Source: Paenibacillus sp. ACRRY (lineage in GTDB: Bacteria > Bacillota > Bacilli > Paenibacillales > Paenibacillaceae). From it: DNA of 64,000 nucleotides. Positions within the stretch are counted from its first letter, which is position 1; the number at the start of each line of letters is the position of its first letter. The notes beneath the pieces were generated by a model. The model was given only the letters and a program-made list of their open reading frames with translations. It was not told the origin of the DNA and did no database searches. A program made the position numbers and the translations under genes. Positions 17,805 through 27,917 of the stretch are shown here, one piece after another. The stretch lies in the NCBI RefSeq assembly GCF_022346995.1, contig NZ_JAKRNM010000001.1, forward strand, positions 310,001 to 374,000. The letters run 5' to 3'.

Positions 17805-20387
17805 GTGAAATATGCTGTAGCAAAAAAAATAACCGGAATGCTGCTCATTGGCAGTCTGCTTCTAAGTGGTTGCCAGGTCTCGCCATCACCGCAAGCTCGT
17901 GAGGCAGCAGCAGCTGTAGATCAGGCCGATCTTCCCTCACTGCCTCCCGGAGAACAACTGAAATCTTCCTTCAGCGATCCTCGCCTGCAAGGCATGATTG
18001 GTATTGCCAGAAATGAAGCCTTGCAGCTGTTTATCGATGAAGAGACGGCAGAGATTGCTGTCCTGGATAGTGAGAGTGGACAGATCTGGCGCAGCAATCC
18101 GGCAGATCGAGAGCAGGACGGAATTGCAGCCGGCATTAACAAGGATCTTCTGTCATCCCAAGCCAGGCTTAGCTTTTTCAACAGCCAGGGTCAGAGCAGT
18201 ACGGTGAACTCTTATACGGATAGCATCGGACACAAGCAGGTTAGCTATGAAGCTATGCCAAGTGGGGTCAGGGTTCACTATCAGTTTGGGAGCACCGAGC
18301 GCTCCATTGAAGATTTGCCGGTCAAAATCAGCAAGGAACGATTTGAGCAAAAACTGCTAGCACAGCTAGACAAGGCGGGAGAACGTGCCTTGAAGATCGG
18401 GTATACCGAAGATAAAGAAGAGGGTGTCTATGTTCGAATCGACAAAGCCCTGCAGGGTCTTCAGCTGTCCCGTGCATTGAAAGCATTTGACACGGCCGGT
18501 TATACGGAAGAAGACTTGGCACAGGATCATGCCGAACATGGGATTGATCAGGAGCGCACTGGACCACGGCTCTTCATGATGACTTTGGAATACGAACTGG
18601 ATGGCGAGAATCTGCTGGTACGTGTTCCTGCATCCGGTATTTATTTTCCGGAAGAGTATCCGATCAACACCATATCCGTACTGGAATATTTCGGAGCCGG
18701 AGGCACGAAAGAAGAGGGCTCGATATTTGTACCGGACGGCTCAGGAGCACTGATCCATTTTAACAATGGAAAGCTCCAGTATCCCGGTTATCAACAAGAT
18801 ATTTACGGCCCGGACTCGACAATGAAGCTGCGGGAAGCCGGCTCGAATGAAGCCAAAGCCCGATTGCCGGTCTTTGGACTGATTCACAAAGATGGAGCTT
18901 TCCTTGGCATTATCGAGGAAGGAGACGCTGTGGCAGTGGTGAATGCGGATATCAGCGGCAAGCTGAACAGCTACAACAACGTATATCCAAGCTTCTATGT
19001 CATGAACAAGAGCGATGTAACGCTCCAGGCAAGTGACATGGTGCGAACACTTCCCAAATTCCAGAAAAAACCGACAGCGTCAGACTTTGTTGTCCGTTAC
19101 GCCTTTGTCGGCGGGGAGAAGGCTTCCTACTCTGGGCTGGCCGAACTCTATCGGAATTATCTGCTGCAAACTGGTGGACTTCCCGAGCAGCAAGCGGGTA
19201 AAGAACAGGCGGGCATTCCATTTTATCTGAAATTGTTCGGCGGGATGACAACCCGGCAGCATATGCTGGGTATCCCTTATGATTCGACTGAGGCGCTTAC
19301 GACCTTTGAGGAAGCCAAGCAGATTCTGTCCACGCTGACGGAGAAAGATGTATCCAACATTCAGGTTCGCTACGCCGGATGGTTCAATGATGGATTGCAC
19401 CACCGACTGCCGGATTCCATTTCGGTGGACGGAGCCATTGGTGGCAAGAAGGGCATGCGTGACTTTAGTAATTACGCACGGGAAGCGGGTATCGGATTTT
19501 ATCCGGATATAGCTCTGCTGAATGTGCAGTCGAAGAAAGGGTTCAAACCGAATAGAGAGGCTTCACGAACGTTAACCCAGGAACCGGCTGTAGTGTATCC
19601 GATGAATCAAGCTTTACAGCGCCGTGACCGGGAAAGGTCACCATCCTATGTACTTTCGCCCAATAAGCTGGATCAGGTCACAACCGAGATGCTGGATGAG
19701 ATGAAGTCCATTTCAAAAGAGGAGCAGGCGCAATCACTGAGCCTGAAAGATCTGGCTGAACAGCTGAACAGCGACATGAATCCCAAGAAGCTGCTGGATC
19801 GAACAGAAGCGTTGGGCGTGGTCACCAAAGCGCTGGAACAGATCAAACAGCAGGCAGGCTCCGTTGTGGCCGAAGGTGGCAATGGGTATGCCCTGCCTTA
19901 TGTTACCGGACTGACGGACGCTCCAATGAGCAGCAGCCAGTTCAAACTGGAGGATGAGGAGATTCCATTTTTCCAATTGGTGATTCATGGCAATATCAGT
20001 TACACGGGCTCTCCATACAATCTCTCGACGTATACGAACCCGAGACAATATGTGCTGAAGCTGATTGAATACGGTGCGAGTCCGTACTTCGCCTGGTTTA
20101 ATGCGCCTAATCATGTAGTCAAACAGACCGATTATGACGAGCTGTACGCGGCAAATTACGAGCAGTGGATGGATCTGGCTGCCGAGATGTACAACGAGGT
20201 GAATCAGACCAATCTACCATTTGCAGGGCGTTCCATGAAATCGCATGAATCATTGGCGGAAGGTGTGTACCGAACAACCTATGACGGCGGTGGCTTCGTG
20301 ATTGTGAATTATAATGATTTTTCTGTAGAGGTTGAGGGCCAAACCGTGAAAGCCCAAGGTTATGTGACTGGTGGTGAGCAGCTCTGA
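17805..20387 (+). CDS. Large lipoprotein of the DUF5696 type
   Basis: 860 residues beginning at GTG 17805 after GGAAGGAGG. Lipobox LLSGC gives an extracellular, membrane-attached protein. The N-terminal 300 residues look like a beta-rich domain (LFIDEETAEIAVLDSESGQIW). From about 470 a stretch resembles a TIM barrel (IQVRYAGWFNDG, GIGFYPDIALL, then PFFQLVIHG and YGASPYFAWF), followed by a small C-terminal sandwich. This pattern recalls GH101/GH129-like barrels, so a hidden glycosidase or sugar-binding role is possible. That is inference; the family is still annotated as unknown function. It is part of the operon between the two permease pairs. Confidence 0.78.
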   Translation: MKYAVAKKITGMLLIGSLLLSGCQVSPSPQAREAAAAVDQADLPSLPPGEQLKSSFSDPRLQGMIGIARNEALQLFIDEETAEIAVLDSESGQIWRSNPADREQDGIAAGINKDLLSSQARLSFFNSQGQSSTVNSYTDSIGHKQVSYEAMPSGVRVHYQFGSTERSIEDLPVKISKERFEQKLLAQLDKAGERALKIGYTEDKEEGVYVRIDKALQGLQLSRALKAFDTAGYTEEDLAQDHAEHGIDQERTGPRLFMMTLEYELDGENLLVRVPASGIYFPEEYPINTISVLEYFGAGGTKEEGSIFVPDGSGALIHFNNGKLQYPGYQQDIYGPDSTMKLREAGSNEAKARLPVFGLIHKDGAFLGIIEEGDAVAVVNADISGKLNSYNNVYPSFYVMNKSDVTLQASDMVRTLPKFQKKPTASDFVVRYAFVGGEKASYSGLAELYRNYLLQTGGLPEQQAGKEQAGIPFYLKLFGGMTTRQHMLGIPYDSTEALTTFEEAKQILSTLTEKDVSNIQVRYAGWFNDGLHHRLPDSISVDGAIGGKKGMRDFSNYAREAGIGFYPDIALLNVQSKKGFKPNREASRTLTQEPAVVYPMNQALQRRDRERSPSYVLSPNKLDQVTTEMLDEMKSISKEEQAQSLSLKDLAEQLNSDMNPKKLLDRTEALGVVTKALEQIKQQAGSVVAEGGNGYALPYVTGLTDAPMSSSQFKLEDEEIPFFQLVIHGNISYTGSPYNLSTYTNPRQYVLKLIEYGASPYFAWFNAPNHVVKQTDYDELYAANYEQWMDLAAEMYNEVNQTNLPFAGRSMKSHESLAEGVYRTTYDGGGFVIVNYNDFSVEVEGQTVKAQGYVTGGEQL

Positions 20388-21286
20388 AGACACTCCTGAA
20401 ATGGAAATGGGGAAGCCGCACGTATGCTCAGCAGAAAGCCATGTGGGGTGTCATCTACGTGCTTCCTTGGCTGGTCGGATTTGTATTATTTTTCTTTATC
20501 CCGCTGCTGGCCTCGCTGCGTTACAGCATGAGCACGATTCAGGCCAATGCGGAAGGGATTGCCATTCAATTCACCGGTGTCGCCAACTATATCCAGGCCC
20601 TCACCGTCAATACCAGTTTTAACCGTGCACTGATTGAGTCCGTTACGGATGTGCTCGTCAATGTGCCTCTTATTGTCATATTCAGTCTGTTTCTCGCCGT
20701 CATCCTGAACCAGAAGTTCAGAGGCCGGGCCGTGGCACGCTCCATTTTCTTCTTGCCCGTTATTCTGGCTTCCGGTGTCATTATGTCGCTGGAGAGCACC
20801 AGCTTGATTGATGCTGTTAATCAAAACAGTACAGGCGGAAGCGCACTGGGCACGTTCGAGCTGGAATATCTGATGTTGGATGCCGGGGTGAGCGAATGGA
20901 TCGTGACGTATCTGAGCAGTGCCGTGGATCGGATCTATCAGATTGTCAGCCAGTCAGGCGTGCAGATATTGATCTTTTTGGCTGGTATCCAGACCATCTC
21001 GCCTCAGCTCTATGAGGCATCCAAGATGGAAGGTGCGACCGGGTACGAAGCATTCTGGAAGATTACATTCCCGATGGTCAGTCCGCTTATTTTTGTCAAC
21101 GCGATCTACACCATTATTGACTCGTTTGCCAATAACGCCATGACTGAACTGATCCGTGATACCGGATTCGTGAAGTTCGACTTTGGCCTCAGCTCGGCAA
21201 TGGCATGGGTGTATTTTATGGCGATTGCCATCATTCTCGTAATTGTATCCATTATTTTCTCGAAGCGAGTCTTCTATCAAGATTAG
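20384..21286 (+). CDS. Sugar ABC permease (UgpA-like), second pair; probable CTG start
   Basis: Six transmembrane helices and EAA loop EASKMEGATGYEAFW identify a UgpA/LplB-type permease. An ATG at 20441 lies right at the first helix and has no ribosome site. In the same frame a CTG at 20384 gives a basic 20-residue cytoplasmic start (LKTLLKWKWGSRTYAQQ) as usual for this family. It overlaps the upstream TGA as CTGA, and GGTGG lies just before it. No ATG, GTG or TTG exists between the in-frame stop at 20375 and 20441. The CTG start is therefore likely but not certain. Confidence 0.85.
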   Translation: MKTLLKWKWGSRTYAQQKAMWGVIYVLPWLVGFVLFFFIPLLASLRYSMSTIQANAEGIAIQFTGVANYIQALTVNTSFNRALIESVTDVLVNVPLIVIFSLFLAVILNQKFRGRAVARSIFFLPVILASGVIMSLESTSLIDAVNQNSTGGSALGTFELEYLMLDAGVSEWIVTYLSSAVDRIYQIVSQSGVQILIFLAGIQTISPQLYEASKMEGATGYEAFWKITFPMVSPLIFVNAIYTIIDSFANNAMTELIRDTGFVKFDFGLSSAMAWVYFMAIAIILVIVSIIFSKRVFYQD

Positions 21287-21303
21287 AAAGGAGGACGTTC
21301 AAC

Positions 21304-22248
21304 GTGACGACTTCTCGATTATTATCGCTGGAACACTGGAAAGGCTGGCTCTGGTCTGTGATTCGGTTCGTACTGATTACTGGACTTTCCTTTGTTATCC
21401 TCTTTCCCATATTTCAGAAAATCTCAACGTCCATCAAAGATAAGGGTGACCTGTATTCCGCAGTGGTGGTATGGATCCCCCAGAATTTCTCTATCGATAA
21501 TTTTCAGCAAGCTATCCGGGTTATGGATTACTGGGCGACTCTGTTCAATACCTTCGCGCTGTCAGCGACAACAACACTGTTAACGACAGCGTCCTGTGCC
21601 CTTGCAGGGTATGGTTTCGCCCGGTTGAAGTTCAAGGGGAGCAACTTGCTGTTCGCAGGTGTGATTCTCACGATACTCGTTCCACCCACGACGATTTTGA
21701 TTCCGGTGTATCTGAATTTGAAAAGCTTCGACCTGATGGGCTTGATGACACTGATTGCCGGCAAACCGGTGAATCTGCTGAATACCTACTGGCCGTTCAT
21801 TCTGACCGCCATTACGGCCAATTCGCTTAAAGCCGGATTGTATATTTTCATCTTTCGTCAGTTCTTCCGCGGCATCCCTAAGGAAGTGGAAGAGGCGGCA
21901 TATGTCGACGGGGCTGGCATCGGGCGAACCTTTACCCGAATCATGCTGCCGAATGCAATTCCATCCATGGTGACCGTAATGCTGTTTTCCTTTGTATGGC
22001 AGTGGAATGATAGCTTCTACACGACCACATATCTGACTTCGAGCAAGGTCATGTCGACCCAACTGTCATCGCTTCCGTATAATCTGGCACAGCAAGTCAG
22101 TGATGGTGCCTCCAAGGCAGATCCTTTCTATCTGAGCATGATTCAGGATACGGGGATATTGCTTGCCATTCTGCCTTTGATTGTCATCTATCTCTTCGTA
22201 CAGCGTTATTTCGTGGAGAGTGTTGAACGTACAGGGATCGTTGGCTAA
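21304..22248 (+). CDS. Sugar ABC permease (UgpE-like), second pair
   Basis: 314 residues with six transmembrane helices and EAA loop EEAAYVDGAGIGRTF. Start GTG 21304 after AAAGGAGG, 17 bases behind its partner permease; the frame is open upstream but that extension overlaps the partner gene and has no ribosome site. It closes the operon that began at 9476. Two full permease pairs and two binding proteins in one operon suggest two import channels, or one that exchanges partners. Confidence 0.92.
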   Translation: MTTSRLLSLEHWKGWLWSVIRFVLITGLSFVILFPIFQKISTSIKDKGDLYSAVVVWIPQNFSIDNFQQAIRVMDYWATLFNTFALSATTTLLTTASCALAGYGFARLKFKGSNLLFAGVILTILVPPTTILIPVYLNLKSFDLMGLMTLIAGKPVNLLNTYWPFILTAITANSLKAGLYIFIFRQFFRGIPKEVEEAAYVDGAGIGRTFTRIMLPNAIPSMVTVMLFSFVWQWNDSFYTTTYLTSSKVMSTQLSSLPYNLAQQVSDGASKADPFYLSMIQDTGILLAILPLIVIYLFVQRYFVESVERTGIVG

Positions 22249-22259
22249 AACGCTAGCTT

Positions 22260-22302
22260 TTCACAGTGAAGAGAGAATTGAGTTAGAGCGATCTTCTGTG
22301 AA
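22260..22302 (+). repeat. Stem-loop in the gap between the permease operon and the GH5 gene
   Basis: TTCACAG and GAAGA pair with TCTTC and CTGTGAA, giving 12 base pairs with one bulged base and a 19-base loop. No U-run follows, so it is not a clear terminator. The rest of the 200-base gap holds a purine-rich stretch and the ribosome site of the next gene; no promoter is convincing. Confidence 0.4.
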
Positions 22303-22448
22303 GGGGAGGGGGAGGAGTCTTGCGCCTGAACGTTTGGAACGGGTTGCGGAAGCGTGCGCCAACGGATGCTTAGTCTACTGAGGCTGTGCTGCAATTCATC
22401 GCAATTTGCAATGAGGAGAAGCAATCGATCATGACAGGAGGATATAAA

Positions 22449-24155
22449 GTGAAAAAGATGTGGATGTCTTGTAAACTTTTGCTCGTTTTGGCTTTATTGA
22501 TTACGATTGCTCCATGGGGAGGGAGCCGTGCAGAGGCGTGGGTTGGCATGCCTATGGGCAAACTTCACGTAAGTGGCAAGAATCTGGTGAACAGCAACAA
22601 TCAGCCTGTGCTTCTGAACGGTTGGCATCAACCATCAGGTGCTTACTGGACCTATCAGAACAGCAATTATTATCTTAATCTGCACGGCAACAACCGTCAT
22701 GCGGCTACACTGGCCTACCTGAAAGACATTACCGATACATTTGCGGACACAAGTCCGAAATACGGCAGCAATCATGGCTGGAATATGAATCAGGTACGTC
22801 TGTTCATTGATCGTGAGGACATGGGTGATGTGGCGGCGGGTACATACAATTTTGCCGGTGTGCAGACCGTTACGCAGAACGTCATTATCCCCTACATTCA
22901 ATATGCCAAAACCAAAGGTGTGTATGTCGTCCTGGGACTCGACTTTACGTTGAAGGATGACCAGGCAACCACCGCTTCCAACCTGCAGAAATTCAATCAA
23001 ATCTGGGGATATCTTGCCTCTCGTCCCGAGATTAAAAGTGCAGACAACGTTCACTTCGAGCTGATTAACGAGCCAGTGAAATCGTATGCGAATGGACATT
23101 GGGGCGGATACAACGGGGAAAATGATTTTGTGGATCACTGGAATGACCTGCGCAATTTCCAGAACTCCATCATCTCCACGATTCGTAACCAGGGTGCCGA
23201 TAACGTAATCTGGGCTGCAGGTCTGGGATATAATCAGTTCTACAGTCTGACGGCAAGCCATCCATTGACGGATCCCCTGAACAACTACGGATATGCCGTT
23301 CACTGGTATCCAGGTTACGGTGCGTACGATAACTTCTCCATTTTGCAAGATCAGTGGAATACCAATGTGAAAGCAGCTGCAGACAAGTATCCGATTAATA
23401 TCACGGAAGTAACCTGGTTTAAGAACAAGCCTGGCGATTCGGCCTACTGGAACTTGTTTAATGGCAGCAACGAAGGTTTCGGCACCAATACCAAAACCAT
23501 TTTCAATGCGGCTGGAAACGTTAGTATTGCAGCTCACATGAACGGCTTCATTCTTGAGCCAGGGCAGCGCAGTTCTTTTGCCGATCCAACGGCCGGACTG
23601 AAATGGGATGGCGATGCTTCACGAAGTGCCATGGGACGATTCCTATTCAACTGGTACCATGAACGTGCTCAATCGTATCCAGGTAGCGGAAATGGTGGTG
23701 GACCCACAACTGGGCTTGTGTCAGGTGCAACCTACAAAATTGTGGCCAGACATTCCAATAAGGTCATTGACGTTCCTGGGGGACAAAATCAAAACAATCT
23801 TCAGCTTCAGCAGTGGAGCGATCTGGGCGGCAATCCTCAGAAGTGGGTTCTGACCTCCATCGGCGGTGGCAGCTATACACTAACCAGCGTGAACTCACCG
23901 GACAAAGTGATTGATATTCGCAACGGTACCCTCACGAACGGTGAAGCGGTTCAGCTCATGAGCAATCTGAACACGACCGCACAGCATTTCAAAGTCAACG
24001 ATCTGGGCAATGGATATTGGAGCATCATTAACGTGAACAGCAACAAAGCAATTGAAGTGGAAAACGCTTCCACATCCGATGGCGCCAAGTTACAGCAGAA
24101 CACCTACACGGGTGCAACGAATCAACAATGGAAATTTATTGCGGTTAGCAATTAA
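22449..24155 (+). CDS. Secreted GH5 glycosidase with C-terminal ricin-type lectin (CBM13-like) domain
   Basis: 568 residues from GTG 22449, seven bases after AGGAGG. Signal peptide to about residue 30 (PWGGSRAEA). A GH5 barrel spans about 35-425 with acid/base E208 (LINEP), nucleophile E320 (NITEVTW), R117 and H285. A Gly/Pro-rich linker leads to a ricin-B trefoil at about 440-568 with Q-x-W/F repeats (PQKW, AQHF, NQQW). GH5 members act on beta-glucans, mannan or xylan; the xylan context and trefoil suggest arabinoxylan, but the subfamily could not be assigned by eye. Confidence 0.88.
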   Translation: MKKMWMSCKLLLVLALLITIAPWGGSRAEAWVGMPMGKLHVSGKNLVNSNNQPVLLNGWHQPSGAYWTYQNSNYYLNLHGNNRHAATLAYLKDITDTFADTSPKYGSNHGWNMNQVRLFIDREDMGDVAAGTYNFAGVQTVTQNVIIPYIQYAKTKGVYVVLGLDFTLKDDQATTASNLQKFNQIWGYLASRPEIKSADNVHFELINEPVKSYANGHWGGYNGENDFVDHWNDLRNFQNSIISTIRNQGADNVIWAAGLGYNQFYSLTASHPLTDPLNNYGYAVHWYPGYGAYDNFSILQDQWNTNVKAAADKYPINITEVTWFKNKPGDSAYWNLFNGSNEGFGTNTKTIFNAAGNVSIAAHMNGFILEPGQRSSFADPTAGLKWDGDASRSAMGRFLFNWYHERAQSYPGSGNGGGPTTGLVSGATYKIVARHSNKVIDVPGGQNQNNLQLQQWSDLGGNPQKWVLTSIGGGSYTLTSVNSPDKVIDIRNGTLTNGEAVQLMSNLNTTAQHFKVNDLGNGYWSIINVNSNKAIEVENASTSDGAKLQQNTYTGATNQQWKFIAVSN

Positions 24156-24164
24156 CGTCATTGC

Positions 24165-24209
24165 AAAAGAGGACCTTCCCGGCTGTTATCTTCGGGAAGG
24201 TCCTCTTTT
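24165..24209 (+). terminator. Strong terminator hairpin after the GH5 gene
   Basis: A perfect 17-base-pair stem (AAAAGAGGACCTTCCCG with its complement) around an 11-base loop, ending in TTTT, ten bases after the stop. Confidence 0.85.
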
Positions 24210-24284
24210 CGTTGAAACTCTGGTCAGCGTGATGCGATATAGTATCCATGATTTCCGTTTGTACGATGACTCATTGTAGAGTGA

Positions 24285-25427
24285 TTAATATATTCGATAT
24301 CTGCCGCTTAAAGCCAGCAAGCTGAAAAAATACAGACAGTTATCATAATATCGGCGCTCACCCTGACGCAGGGGGGTGTTCCAAAAGAGGCGTACGAAAT
24401 GTTCCGTATGTGGACCATCTGCAGCCAGTGAGGCCATCGCGTTGGTAGCGAGCAGACCGATCGGATGCAAGGAAGGTTCATCGAACGGTTCACCTTCAAT
24501 GGTATATCTGCGATAGTCGGCAACATTAATGCTGCTGAAGAAGGACTGAATTCGATTGGATTGTTCCACCTGCCAGGGATCCTTGCCGAACCATTCCCAG
24601 TCCAGAGCAATATTCGCGGCAACCCGGTAAGCATCGCTGTAAAAGTGTCTAAAATCACCATGCGGCTGAACAGGAGCGGGTGATCCGTCATAGTTCGCAT
24701 ATTCAGGCGAAAGCCCGGTTACGGGATGACAGGCTGTATGCAGATAAGCTCGACTTGCCGCCGCTGCTTCTCTCCAGAAGGCTTGATCGTCTTCATCCGC
24801 ATATAATGCAAACAACTCATAGAAATGGGGGAGATGGTAAGAAGGATCGCTGAATGGTGATTCCGGTACAAATTTGATCAGCTTGGTTTCCGGGTCCCAC
24901 ATCGGATCTCCCTCGCCATTTTCACCTTGATGAATGCATGCGCGGAGGATTCTTCTGGCTTGTTCCTTATAGTTAAAAGGGGCATCTCCATCACCCCAGC
25001 GGTTAGAAGCAAAGAACAGAGCCATCGCGAAAAACTCCTCACCATCAGGTGCAGGACCTTGAGATAAGCGGGTTCCATCGGGTTTGCAGTGCCAGGCAAA
25101 ATAATCCTTGTATCGACCTTCAGCATGCTGCATGAACGTATGTGAGAAATTCCAGAGCCGATCGAATTCTTCTTTTTTGTCCATCTGAACAGCCATCATC
25201 ATGCCATAAGACATACCTTCGGAGCGAACATCGTTATTACCGGTGTCGAGTAAATAGCCTTTGTCCTCACCCATCGGGTAATAGATTCGCGTATTCTCTT
25301 CTCCATAAAACAGCTCGTTCCATGACTCCTCCAGCCGTGCGTTTATTTCCTGTTCCTCATAACCAAATTTGTGAAAGAGATTGTTATATGTATGTGTATC
25401 ATAGGCGCCTTGACCGGTGATATTCAT
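24285..25427 (-). CDS. GH8 reducing-end xylose-releasing exo-oligoxylanase (Rex)
   Basis: 380 residues, no signal peptide, so intracellular. It removes xylose from the reducing end of xylo-oligosaccharides of three or more units (EC 3.2.1.156). Residues match those known for Bacillus halodurans Rex: general acid E70 (DVRSEGMSYG), D128 (PAPDGE), base D265 (FYSDAYR, D263 in the reference) and H321 (SLHPIG, H319 in the reference). The frame extends 12 codons further, but ATG 25427 follows AAAAGGAGG and is chosen. It complements the GH43 enzymes, which work from the other end. A promoter with an overlapping cre box lies just upstream. Confidence 0.95.
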   Translation of the reverse strand: MNITGQGAYDTHTYNNLFHKFGYEEQEINARLEESWNELFYGEENTRIYYPMGEDKGYLLDTGNNDVRSEGMSYGMMMAVQMDKKEEFDRLWNFSHTFMQHAEGRYKDYFAWHCKPDGTRLSQGPAPDGEEFFAMALFFASNRWGDGDAPFNYKEQARRILRACIHQGENGEGDPMWDPETKLIKFVPESPFSDPSYHLPHFYELFALYADEDDQAFWREAAAASRAYLHTACHPVTGLSPEYANYDGSPAPVQPHGDFRHFYSDAYRVAANIALDWEWFGKDPWQVEQSNRIQSFFSSINVADYRRYTIEGEPFDEPSLHPIGLLATNAMASLAADGPHTEHFVRLFWNTPLRQGERRYYDNCLYFFSLLALSGRYRIY

Positions 25428-25461
25428 GGGTTTTCCTCCTTTTATTCCAAACGTTAGACCC

Positions 25462-25501
25462 ATTATATCACGGTAAATGTGTATAAATTAAAGCGTTTAC
25501 A
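25462..25501 (-). promoter_or_regulatory. Rex promoter with extended -10 and overlapping cre box
   Basis: On the minus strand TGATATAAT forms an extended -10 (TATAAT at 25462-25467). A cre box at 25488-25501 reads TTAAAGCGTTTACA on the plus strand, 13 of 14 positions of the CcpA consensus. It covers the place of the -35 box (about 25485-25490), so CcpA binding would block the polymerase. Confidence 0.7.
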
Positions 25502-25710
25502 TTGGAAATCTTAGTTCTTTCCTTCTTTGAATTTTCATGACCAAATTGAAATGATATGATTGCTGCAAGTCCTATACTTCATCGGGTATCTGCTAAATTA
25601 TGTAAGTGTTACACTCGTGAAGAAGGACCCACCAAGCATAAAGTTTTACCCGTTTGGATTCCTTCAAATGACGATGAAACTTTATGATCGAAGAAAGGAT
25701 GGTGGTAAAC

Positions 25711-27003
25711 ATGGTTCGCGATGCAGGAGATACACAAGAGGCAGATATACACCAAGGGATAACTGCACCGCGCGATCCCGTTGGAGTGAAGGAGACGAAT
25801 AACGAGGCAACGTTCGATTACTGCTCCCCTGAATATCACAAAATGATTAGCCAATCTCTTTTGAACAAAGGTCACAATGTAAGATTAAAACGGGCGATTC
25901 AGAAGGCTCGCCTGGGTGAACCTGTTGTTATGGCTTATATCGGTGGTTCGATCACCCACGGCGCTGGCGCAATTCCTATTCATCTCCGTAGTTACGCCTA
26001 TCGATCGTATGAGCGGTTCAAAGCGATGTTTGCTCCATCAGACAGTCGTTCCATTCAGCTGGTTAAAGCCGGAGTAGGCGGAACGCCTTCTGAACTGGGA
26101 ATGATACGCTATGATCGTGATGTGCTTGGAGATGGCCAAATTCAACCGGATATCGTCGTTATTGAGTTTGCAGTTAATGATGCGGACGATGAAACCCGGG
26201 GGAACTGTTACGAAAGTTTAATATTGAAAGCGCTTGCTTCAGATAACAAGCCTGCAGTCATCCTTTTGTTCAGTGTCTTTGAGAACGATTGGAATCTACA
26301 GGATCGCTTAGCTCCGGTGGGCTGGCATTACAATCTGCCCATGGTGAGCATGAAGGATGCTCTTGTCGAGCAATTCCACAAGACCGAGCACGAAGGTAAC
26401 GTCGTAACCAAAGAGCAATATTTTCATGACATATATCATCCGACCAACCTGGGACACCAGATCATGGCCGATGCACTGGGTCACCTGTTTGATGCAGTGG
26501 ATCATGCCGAACTGGACCAGGACGATCATAATCTGAGAAGGCCGCCTGTGATTGGGGATGATTTCGTCCACGTGAAACTGCTTGATCGAAAAAACGGCAA
26601 TCAGCTTGCCAAAATCAACCCGGGGTGCTTCGCGCAGACGGATACCGACCTGCAGATGGCCGAGATGGATGATCACGATTATGCTACGCCGCTCTTCCCG
26701 CACAATTGGATGTATACCCGCGGTGATAGGGCCGAAGCGCAAAAGTTCAAGCTGCAAATGCGTTGCAGGTGTCTTCTATTAATTTTCAAAGACTCCGGAA
26801 GCGACGAGTTCGGAACAGCCCTTATCAAAGTGGATGGTGTTCTCACCAAACAAGCCAATCCGCATGAATTAAATTGGACACGCTGTCATGCCATGCTCCT
26901 GATTCAAGATAAGCACGTCAGAGAGCATACGATCGAGATCGAAATGGCAGAAGGGCATGAGGATAAACGCTTCACGATTCTTGGTTTTGGCTATGTCAGT
27001 TAA
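25711..27003 (+). CDS. SGNH/GDSL-family esterase, probably acetyl-xylan esterase
   Basis: About 430 residues with no signal peptide. SGNH blocks are visible: GGSITHG (block I with the nucleophile serine), GVGGT (block II glycine), VIEFAVND (block III asparagine) and HDIYHPTNLGH (block V with Asp and His). A C-terminal beta-rich domain of about 150 residues follows (FVHVKLLDRKNGN onward). Start ATG 25711 has GGATGGTGG upstream and is preferred over an ATG 27 bases earlier. The CE1-type esterase gene follows after 60 bases, so the two probably form an operon that removes acyl groups from imported xylo-oligosaccharides. The exact ester is inferred. Confidence 0.85.
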   Translation: MVRDAGDTQEADIHQGITAPRDPVGVKETNNEATFDYCSPEYHKMISQSLLNKGHNVRLKRAIQKARLGEPVVMAYIGGSITHGAGAIPIHLRSYAYRSYERFKAMFAPSDSRSIQLVKAGVGGTPSELGMIRYDRDVLGDGQIQPDIVVIEFAVNDADDETRGNCYESLILKALASDNKPAVILLFSVFENDWNLQDRLAPVGWHYNLPMVSMKDALVEQFHKTEHEGNVVTKEQYFHDIYHPTNLGHQIMADALGHLFDAVDHAELDQDDHNLRRPPVIGDDFVHVKLLDRKNGNQLAKINPGCFAQTDTDLQMAEMDDHDYATPLFPHNWMYTRGDRAEAQKFKLQMRCRCLLLIFKDSGSDEFGTALIKVDGVLTKQANPHELNWTRCHAMLLIQDKHVREHTIEIEMAEGHEDKRFTILGFGYVS

Positions 27004-27831
<828 letters not shown>

Positions 27832-27917
27832 ATACCAATTCAACTCCAACTCCAGTGTCTACCCAAAAAAGTACCGAATTATTCAAAACCTAATCCAAAT
27901 ATCAGGAGGTTTTTACC

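Noticed and set aside
22249..22448. Possible riboswitch or separate promoter before the GH5 gene
   Set aside because: Only one imperfect stem-loop is visible and no known aptamer pattern or -10/-35 pair was recognised.
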